Program-made: the position numbers and the translations under genes
Source of the DNA: Atherix ibis
Lineage: Eukaryota > Arthropoda > Insecta > Diptera > Athericidae
Assembly (NCBI GenBank): GCA_958298945.1
Contig: OY282608.1
Span: 58,566,951 to 58,630,950, forward strand
Direction: 5' to 3'
Length of the DNA stretch: 64,000 bases
Notes under the pieces: model-generated
What the model saw: only the letters and a program-made list of their open reading frames with translations
Database searches by the model: none
Told to the model about the DNA's origin: nothing
Part shown: piece after piece, positions 56,039 through 64,000 of the stretch
How positions within the stretch are numbered: position 1 is the first letter of the stretch
Layout: every line of letters starts with the position of its first letter

Positions 56039-57790
56039 CCTACAAACCAACAAACGAACACACCAACAAACCAACAAACCAACAAACGAACAAGCCAACA
56101 AAACAACAAACCAACAAACCAACAAACCAACAAACCAACAAACCAACACACGAACAAACAAACAAACAAATAAACCACCAAACCAACAAACCAAGAAACC
56201 CACAAACCAACAAACCAACAAGCCAACAAACCAACAAGCCAACAAACGAACAAACCAACAAATGAACAAACGAACAAACAAACAAACCAACAAACCAACA
56301 AACCAACAAACCAACAAAACAACAAACCAACAAACCAACAAACCAACAAACCAACAAGCCAACAAGCCAAAAAACCAACAAGCCAACAAGCCAACAAACC
56401 AACAAACCAACAAACCAACAAACCAACAAACCAACAAGCCAAAAAACCAACAAACAAACAAACCAACAAACCAATAAACCAAGATTCCAACAAGCCAACA
56501 AACCCACAAGCCAACAAACCAACAAACCAACAAACCAGCAAACCAGCAAACCAACAAACCAACAAGCCAACAAGCCAACAAACCAACAAGCCAACAAAAC
56601 AACAAGCCAACAAACCAACAAACCAACAAACCAACAAACCAACAAACCAACAAGCCAAAAAACCAACCAACAAACAAACCAACAAACCAACAAACCAACA
56701 AGCCAACAATCCAACAAAAGAACAAACCAACAAAAGAACAAACCAACAAATAAACAAACCAACAAACGAACAACCCAACAAACCAACAAACCAACAAACC
56801 AACAAACGAACAAACCAACAACCCAACAAACCAACAAATCAACAAGCCGACAAGCCAACAAACCAACAAGCCAACAAACGAACAAACCAACAAACAAACA
56901 AACCAACAAACCAACATACCAACAAACCAACAAACGAACAAACCAACAACCCAACAAACCAACAAACCAACAAACCAACAAACCAACAAATCAAGAAACC
57001 AAGAAACCAAGAAACCAACAAAACAACAAGCCAACAAACCAACAAACCAACAAACCAACAAACCAACAAACCAACAAACCAATAAACCAACAAACGAACA
57101 AAAAACATACCAACAAACCAACAAACCAACAAACCAACAAACCAACAAACCAACAAACCAACAAGCCAAAAAAACCAACAAACCAACAAACCAACAACCC
57201 AACAAACCAACAAACCAACAAACCAACAAACGAACAAACAAACAAACCAACAAACGAACAAACCAACAAACTAACAAGCCAACAAACCAACAAACCAACA
57301 AACCAACAAACGAAGTAACCAACAAACCAACAAACCAACAAGCCAACAAACCAACAAACCAACAAACGAACAAACGAACAAACCAACAAACCAACAAACC
57401 AACAAACCAACAAACCAACAAGCCAACAAACCAACAAACCAACAAGCCAACAAGCCAACAAACCGACAAACCAACAAACCAACAAACCAACAAACCAACA
57501 AACCAACAAACCAACAACCCAACAAACCAACAAACCAACAAGCCAATAAGCCAACAAACCAACAAGCCAACAAACGAACAAACCAACAAACAAATAAACC
57601 AACAAACCAACATACCAACAAACCAACAAACGAACAAACCGACAACCCAACAAACAAACAAACAAACAAACCAACAAACTAACAAACCAACAAACCAACA
57701 AACCAAGAAACCAACAAACCAGCAAACCAACAAGCCAGCAAGCCAACAAACCAACAAGCCAACAAACGAACAAACGAACAAATCAACAAA

Positions 57791-58198
57791 CCTACAAACC
57801 AACAAACCAACAAACCAACAAACGAACAAGCCAACAAAACAACAAACCAACAAACCAACAAACCAACAAACCAACAAACCAACACACGAACAAACAAACA
57901 AACCAATAAACCACCAAACCAACAAACCAAGAAACCAACAAACCAACAAACCAACAAGCCAACAAACCAACAAGCCAACAAACGAACAAACCAACAAACG
58001 AACAAACGAACAAACAAACAAACCAACAAACCAACAAACCAACAAACCAACAAACCAATAAACCAAGATTCCAACAAGCCAACAAACCAACAAGCCAACA
58101 AACCAACAAACCAAGAAACCAACAAACCAGCAAACCAACAAGCCAACAAGCCACCAAACCAACAAGCCAACAAACGAACAAACGAACAAATCAACAAA
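57791..58198. repeat. Nested 0.4-kb tandem unit, copy 1
   Basis: From CCTAC at 57,791 to CCTAC at 58,199, 408 bp (51 octamers). It contains the CACACGAAC motif, CCACCAAACC at 57,911 and AGATTCC at 58,066. Confidence 0.85.
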
Positions 58199-58606
58199 CC
58201 TACAAACCAACAAACGAACACACCAACAAACCAACAAACCAACAAACGAACAAGCCAACAAAACAACAAACCAACAAACCAACAAACCAACAAACCAACA
58301 AACCAACACACGAACAAACAAACAAACCAATAAACCACCAAACCAACAAACCAAGAAACCAACAAACCAACAAACCAACAAGCCAACAAACCAACAAGCC
58401 AACAAACGAACAAACCAACAAACGAACAAACGAACAAACAAACAAACCAACAAACCAATAAACCAAGATTCCAACAAGCCATCAAACCAACAAGCCAACA
58501 AACCAACAAACCAACAAACCAACAAACCAACAAACCAAGAAACCAACAATCCAACAAGCCAACAAACCAACAAGCCAACAAACGAACAAACGAACAAATC
58601 AACAAA
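58199..58606. repeat. Nested 0.4-kb tandem unit, copy 2
   Basis: CCTAC 58,199 to 58,607 is again 408 bp. CCACCAAACC at 58,335 and AGATTCC at 58,466 lie in the same order. AGATTCC-to-AGATTCC spacing to both neighbours is exactly 400 bp. Confidence 0.85.
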
Positions 58607-59030
58607 CCTACAAACCAACAAACGAACACACCAACAAACCAACAAACCAACAAACGAACAAGCCAACAAAACAACAAACCAACAAACCAACAAACCAACA
58701 AACCAACAAACCAACACACGAACAAACAAACAAACCAATAAACCACCAAACCAACAAACCAAGAAACCAACAAACCAACAAACCAACAAGCCAACAAACC
58801 AACAAGCCAACAAACGAACAAACCAACAAACGAACAAACGAACAAACCAACAAACCAATAAACCAAGATTCCAACAAGCCAACAAACCAACAAGCCAACA
58901 AACCAACAAACCAACAAACCAACAAACCAACAAACCAACACACGAACAAACAAACAAACCAATAAACCACCAAACCAACAAACCAAGAAACCAACAAACC
59001 AACAAACCAACAAGCCAACAAACCAACAAG
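58607..59030. repeat. Nested 0.4-kb tandem unit, copy 3
   Basis: CCTAC at 58,607, CCACCAAACC at 58,743 and AGATTCC at 58,866. A further CCACCAAACC at 58,967, only 224 bp after the previous one, shows a partial extra unit before the sequence changes to a different subfamily near 59,040. Confidence 0.75.
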
Positions 59031-59089
59031 CCAACAAAACAACAAGCCAACAAACCAACAAACCAACAAACCAGCAAACCAACAAACCA

Positions 59090-59632
59090 AAAAGCCAACA
59101 AACCAACCAACAAACAAACCAACAAACCAACAAACGAACAAACTAACAAGCCAACAAGCCAACAAACCAACAAGCCAACAAACCAACAAAAAAACAAACT
59201 AACAAACCAACAAACAAATAAACCAACAAACCAACAAACCAACAAATAAACAAAACAACAAACCAACACCCCAACAAACCAACAAACCAAAAAAACAAGA
59301 AACCAAAAAACCAACAAACCAACAAACCAACAAGCCAACAAACCAACAAACCAACAAACCAACAAACCAACAAACCAACAAACCAACAAGCCAACAAATG
59401 AACAAACCAACAAACCAACAAACCAACAAACCAACAAACCAAGAAACCAACAAACCAACAAACCAACAAACCAACAAACCAACAAACCAACAAACCAACA
59501 AACCAACAAGCGAACAAACCAACAAACCAACAAACTAACAAACCAACAAACCAACAAACGAACAAACCAACAAACCAAAAAGGCAACAAGCCAACAAACT
59601 AACAACCCAACAAACCAACAAACCAACAAACC
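59090..59632. repeat. Block F local duplication of about 544 bp, copy 1
   Basis: The AAAAAGCCAACAAACCAACC motif near 59,090 is followed by ACCCCAAC at 59,268 after AAATAAACAAAACAAC. The same series restarts 543-544 bp later. Single related segments with ACCCCAAC also occur near 49,001 and 54,443. Confidence 0.75.
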
Positions 59633-60175
59633 AAAAAGCCAACAAACCAACCAACAAACAAACCAACAAACCAACAAACGAACAAAATAACAAGCCAACA
59701 AGCCAACAAACCAACAAGCCAACAAACCAACAAAAAAACAAACTAACAAACCAACAAACAAATAAACCAACAAACCAACAAACCAACAAATAAACAAAAC
59801 AACAAACCAACACCCCAACAAACCAACAAACCAAAAAAACAAGAAACCAAAAAACCAACAAACCAACAAACCAACAAGCCAACAAGCCAACAAACCAACA
59901 AACCAACAAACCAACAAACCAACAAACCAACAAACCAACAAACCAACAAGCCAACAAATGAACAAACCAACAAACCAACAAACCAACAAACCAAGAAACC
60001 AACAAACCAACAAACCAACAAACCAACAAACCAACAAACCAACAAACCAACAAACCAACAAACCAACAAACCAACAAGCGAACAAACCATTAAACCAACA
60101 AACTAACAAACCAACAAACCAACAAACCAACAAACGAACAAACCAACAAACCAAAAAGGCAACAAGCCAACAAAC
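59633..60175. repeat. Block F local duplication of about 544 bp, copy 2
   Basis: The AAAAAGCCAAC motif near 59,633 and ACCCCAAC at 59,812 lie 544 bp after copy 1. The closing AAAAAGGCAAC motif is at 60,158 against 59,582 in copy 1 (576 bp), so this copy has gained 32 bp, or four octamers. Confidence 0.7.
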
Positions 60176-61550
60176 TAACAACCCAACAAACCAACAAACC
60201 AACAAACCAACAAACCAACAAACCAACAAACCAACAAACCAACAAACCAACAAACCAACAAACCAACAAACCAACAAACTAACAAACCAACAAACCAACA
60301 AGCCAACAAGCCAACAAGCCAACAAACCAACAAACCAACAAACCAACAAACCAACAAACCAACAAACCAACAAACCAACAAACCAACAAACCAACAAACC
60401 AACAAACCAACAAACCCGCAACCCAACAAACCAACAAACCAACAAGCCAACAAGCCAACAAACCAAAAAACCAACAAAGCAACAAACCAACAAACCAACA
60501 AACCAACAAACCAACAACCCAACAAACCAACAAACCAACAAGCCAACAAGCCAACAAACCAACAAGCCAACAAACGAACAAACCAACAAACAAACAAACC
60601 AACAAACCAACATACCAACAAACCAACAAACGAACAAACCGACAAACCAACAAACCAACAAACAAACAAACCAACAAACAAAGAAGCCAACAAACCAACA
60701 AACCAACAAACCAACAAGCCGACAAACCAACAAACCAACAAACTAACAAACCAACAATCCAACAAACCAACAAACCAACAAACCAAGAAACCAACAAATC
60801 AGGAAACCAACAAGCCAACAAGCCAACAAACGAACAAACCAACAAATGAACAAACGAACAAACAAACAAACCAACAAACCAACAAACCAACAAACCAACA
60901 AACCAACAAACCAACAAGTAAACAAACCAACAAACCAACAAACCAAGTAACCAACAAACCAACAAACCAACAAGCCAACAAACCAACAAACCAACAAACG
61001 AACAAACGAACAAACCAACAAACCAACAAACCAACAAACCAACAAACCAACAAGCCAACAAACCAACAAACCAACAAGCCAACAAGCTAACAAACCGACA
61101 AACCAACAAACCAACAAACCAACAAACCAACAAACCAACAAACCAACAACCCAACAAACCAACAAACCAACAAGCCAACAAGCCAACAAACCAACAAGCC
61201 AACAAACGAACAAACCAACAAACAAACAAACCAACAAACCAACATACCAACAAACCAACAAACGAACAAACCGACAAACCAACAAACCAACAAACAAACA
61301 AGCCAACAAACCAAGAAGCCAACAAACCAACAAACCAACAAGCCAACAAGCCGACAAACCAACAAACCAACAAACCAACAAGCCAACAAGCCGACAAACC
61401 AACAAACCAACAAACTAACAAACCAACAAACCAACAAACCAACAAACCAACAAACCAACAAACCAAGAAACCAACAAACCAGCAAACTAACAAGCCAACA
61501 AGCCAACAAACCAACAAGCCAACAAACGAACAAACGAACAAATTAACAAA

Positions 61551-64000
61551 CCTACAAAACAACAAACGAACACACCAACAAACCAACAAACCAACAAACG
61601 AACAAGCCAACAAAACAACAAACCAACAAACCAACAAACCAACAAACCAACACACGAACAAACAAACAAACAAATAAACCACCAAACCAACAAACCAAGA
61701 AACCCACAAACCAACAAACCAACAAGCCAACAAACCAACAAGCCAACAAACGAACAAACCAACAAATGAACAAACGAACAAACAAACAAACAAACAAACC
61801 AACAAACCAACAAACCAACAAACCAACAAACCAACAAACCAACAAACCAACAAACCAACAAACCAACAAGCCAACAAGCCAAAAAACCAACAAGCCAACA
61901 AGCCAACAAACCAACAAGCCAACAAACCAACAAGCCAACAAACCAACAAACCAACAAACCAACAAACCAATAAACCAAGATTCCAACAAGCCAACAAACC
62001 CACAAGCCAACAAACCAACAAACCAACAAACCAGCAAACCAGCAAACCAACAAACCAACAAGCCAACAAGCCAACAAACCAACAAGCCAACAAACCAACA
62101 AGCCAACAAAACAACAAACCAACAAACCAACAAACCAACAAACCAACAAGCCAAAAAACCAACCAACAAACAAACCAACAAACCAACAAACCAACAAGCC
62201 AACAATCCAACAAAAGAACAAACCAACAAAAGAACAAACCAACAAACAAACAAACCAACAAACGAACAACCCAACAAACCAACAAACCAACAAACCAACA
62301 AACGAACAAACCAACAACCCAACAAACCAACAAACCAACAAGCCGACAAGCCAACAAACCAACAAGCCAACAAACGAACAAACCAACAAACAAACAAACC
62401 AACAAACCAACATACCAACAAACCAACAAACGAACAAACCAACACCCCAACAAACCAACAAACCAACAAACCAACAAACCAACAAATCAAGAAACCAAGA
62501 AACCAAGAAACCAACAAAACAACAAGCCAACAAACCAACAAACCAACAAACCAACAAACCAACAAACCAATAAACCAACAAACGAACAAAAAACATACCA
62601 ACAAACCAACAAACCAACAAACCAACAAACCAACAAACCAACACACCAACAAGCCAAAAAAACCAACAAACCAACAAACCAACAACCCAACAAACCAACA
62701 AACCAACAAACCAACAAACGAACAAACAAACAAACCAACAAACGAACAAACCAACAAACTAACAAGCCAACAAACCAACAAACCAACAAACCAACAAACG
62801 AAGTAACCAACAAACCAACAAACCAACAAGCCAACAAACCAACAAACCAACAAACGAACAAACGAACAAACCAACAAACCAACAAACCAACAAACCAACA
62901 AACCAACAAGCCAACAAACCAACAAACCAACAAGCCAACAAGCCAACAAACCGACAAACCAACAAACCAACAAACCAACAAACCAACAAACCAACAAACC
63001 AACAACCCAACAAACCAACAAACCAACAAGCCAACAAGCCAACAAACCAACAAGCCAACAAACGAACAAACCAACAAACAAATAAACCAACAAACCAACA
63101 TACCAACAAACCAACAAACGAACAAACCGACAAACCAACAAACAAACAAACAAACAAACCAACAAACCAACAAACCAACAAACCAACAAACCAAGAAACC
63201 AACAAACCAGCAAACCAACAAGCCAGCAAGCCAACAAACCAACAAGCCAACAAACGAACAAACGAACAAATCAACAAACCTACAAACCAACACACGAACA
63301 CACCAACAAACCAACAAACCAACAAACGAACAAGCCAACAAAACAACAAACCAACAAACCAACAAACCAACAAACCAACACACGAACAAACAAACAAACC
63401 AATAAACCACCAAACCAACAAACCAAGAAACCAACAAACCAACAAACCAACAAGCCAACAAACCAACAAGCCAACAAACGAACAAACCAACAAACGAACA
63501 AACGAACAAACAAACAAACCAACAAACCAACAAACCAACAAACCAACAAACCAACAAACCAATAAACCAAGATTCCAACAAGCCAACAAACCAACAAGCC
63601 AACAAACCAACAAACCAAGAAACCAACAAACCAGCAAACCAACAAGCCAACAAGCCACCAAACCAACAAGCCAACAAACGAACAAACGAACAAATCAACA
63701 AACCTACAAACCAACAAACGAACACACCAACAAACCAACAAACCAACAAACGAACAAGCCAACAAAACAACAAACCAACAAACCAACAAACCAACAAACC
63801 AACAAACCAACACACGAACAAACAAACAAACCAATAAACCACCAAACCAACAAACCAAGAAACCAACAAACCAACAAACCAACAAGCCAACAAACCAACA
63901 AGCCAACAAACGAACAAACCAACAAACGAACAAACGAACAAACAAACAAACCAACAAACCAACAAACCAACAAACCAACAAACCAACAAACCAACAAACC
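61551..64000. repeat. Block F HOR, copy 3 (cut by the window edge)
   Basis: Follows copy 2 closely. AAACATACC after a CGAAC A-run lies near 62,588 (partner near 57,103), and CCACCAAACC is at 63,407 and 63,839 (partners 57,911 and 58,335). The copy is incomplete because the window ends. Confidence 0.8.
63279..63702. repeat. Nested 0.4-kb tandem unit in HOR copy 3
   Basis: CCTAC 63,279 to 63,703 is 424 bp (53 octamers), two octamers longer than the units at 57,791 and 58,199. AGATTCC lies at 63,570. The next unit begins at 63,703 and runs off the window. Confidence 0.8.

Larger units (their letters stand above)
56039..61550. repeat. Block F HOR, copy 2
   Basis: Runs 5512 bp to the next CCTAC at 61,551. 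Offsets to copy 3 are 5512 (CCTAC), 5504 (AAATGAAC 56,261 to 61,765), 5496 (AGATTCC 56,482 to 61,978), 5488 (CCTAC 57,791 to 63,279) and 5504 (AGATTCC 58,066 to 63,570). Each offset is a multiple of 8. Confidence 0.8.
1..64000. repeat. Degenerate octanucleotide tandem array, consensus AAACCAAC (minus strand GTTGGTTT), open at both ends
   Basis: Every line of the window can be parsed into 8-bp units close to AAACCAAC. Common variants are AAGCCAAC, AAACGAAC, AAACAAAC, AAACCAAG, AAACCAAT, AAATCAAC, AAACTAAC, AAACCTAC, AACCCAAC and AAACCAAA. Most differences are substitutions, so the 8-bp register usually holds. Occasional indels shift it, for example a 7-mer AAACAAC near 850 and an extra A near 3368. 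A unit starts at base 1 and another at 63,964, a net phase change of only 3 modulo 8. Orientation never flips. No interval of even about 30 bases looks non-repetitive, so every gene-free stretch here holds this repeat. Function is unknown; satellite-type DNA is the simplest reading. Confidence 0.98.
46500..64000. repeat. HOR block F: 5.0-5.5-kb repeats marked by CCAAGATTCC
   Basis: AGATTCC occurs only here, at 47,551, 47,759, 51,353, 51,473, 52,906, 53,130, 56,482, 58,066, 58,466, 58,866, 61,978 and 63,570. Companion markers are CCTAC (47,244, 51,054, 56,039, 57,791, 58,199, 58,607, 61,551, 63,279, 63,703), CACACGAACAAAC followed by CCACCAAACC, and runs of 7-8 A after GCC near 50,302, 52,135, 57,168 and 62,655. 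The block continues past the right edge of the window. Confidence 0.8.

Noticed and set aside
55703..60733. A minus-strand open frame of 1676 codons, reading repeated LVCWFVGL, that looks like a giant membrane protein
   Set aside because: The octamer has no stop in any frame, so long frames are expected. All three minus frames give the same peptide. The 'start' is a TTG supplied by the repeat, there is no sign of a ribosome binding site, and the end is simply the next variant unit that makes a stop. There is no codon bias or domain beyond the repeat.
47551..63576. AAGATTCC units considered as protein-binding sites
   Set aside because: They recur only because the HOR carrying them was copied. 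I recognise no known binding motif and see no gene nearby to regulate.
1..64000. Possible CRISPR array
   Set aside because: There are no unique spacers between repeats; the 'spacers' are the same octamer. The unit is far too short and no cas-like gene is present.
1..64000. tRNA, rRNA or other structured RNA genes
   Set aside because: The + strand has almost no G or T and the minus strand almost no A or C, so stems cannot form and no conserved RNA motif is visible.
1..64000. Transposons, insertion sequences or inverted repeats within the array
   Set aside because: No interval breaks the octamer pattern and no segment is in the opposite orientation. All duplications found are direct.
1..64000. 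A canonical telomere
   Set aside because: The minus-strand unit GGTTTGTT is not a telomere repeat I recognise. The array is much more variable than a telomere and shows kilobase-scale HORs.
1..64000. Wholesale sequencing artefact of a low-complexity read
   Set aside because: Private variants such as AAGGCAAAAACCC, CCAAGATTCC, CCGTAAAACC and CCAACTAG recur in the same order and spacing in distant copies, which random error would not produce. HOR copy number could still be mis-assembled.

Overview
The whole 64,000-base window is one uninterrupted array of a degenerate 8-bp tandem repeat. The consensus on the + strand is AAACCAAC (minus strand GTTGGTTT). The window starts and ends inside the array, so neither edge is visible. 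I found no unique sequence, no gene I can support, no RNA gene, no transposon or IS, no CRISPR array and no regulatory site. The C/A-rich strand is always the + strand, and I saw no inverted segment. The consensus is 5 A plus 3 C, so this strand has almost no G or T except in variant units (AAGCCAAC, AAACGAAC, AAACCAAG, AAATCAAC, AAACTAAC, AAACCTAC and others).

The many long open frames are a property of the unit. It has no stop codon in any of the six frames, and because 8 is not a multiple of 3, all three frames of a strand read the same 8-residue peptide in rotation: LVCWFVGL on the minus strand and NKPTNQQT on the plus strand. Frames open and close only where a variant unit makes a stop. 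Nearly all minus-strand 'starts' are TTG, which the consensus itself supplies. I annotate no CDS.

The real content is a layered higher-order repeat (HOR) structure, readable from shared private variants. Block A (about 1-11,620) has units of about 0.83-0.96 kb in a mosaic 5.2-kb pattern. Block B (about 11,620-24,600) is a mosaic of 3.3-3.7-kb copies carrying A-tracts. A mixed stretch (24,600-26,460) contains 7-mer units. Block C (26,461-31,400) is a tandem 1.8-kb unit in nearly three copies, with fragments again at 33.6-34.9 kb and near 36.8 kb. Block D (about 35,000-43,100) has a 383-bp core found four times at identical length, and a segment of about 0.95 kb found three times. Block E (about 43,100-46,500) has units of about 1.05-1.2 kb. 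Block F (about 46,500-64,000) is a 5.0-5.5-kb HOR with nested 0.40-0.41-kb tandem units. Copies often differ in length by whole octamers, so local octamer gain and loss appears superimposed on large segmental duplication.

The organism cannot be determined. A satellite-like array with HORs is most ordinary in a eukaryotic heterochromatic, subtelomeric or centromeric region. From memory only, short octanucleotide arrays encoding similar Gln/Asn/Lys/Thr-rich periodic peptides also occur in some bacterial genomes, but tens of kilobases would be extraordinary there. Coordinates of HOR copies were found by reading marker variants by eye. Marker positions are reliable to a base or two; copy boundaries are approximate.
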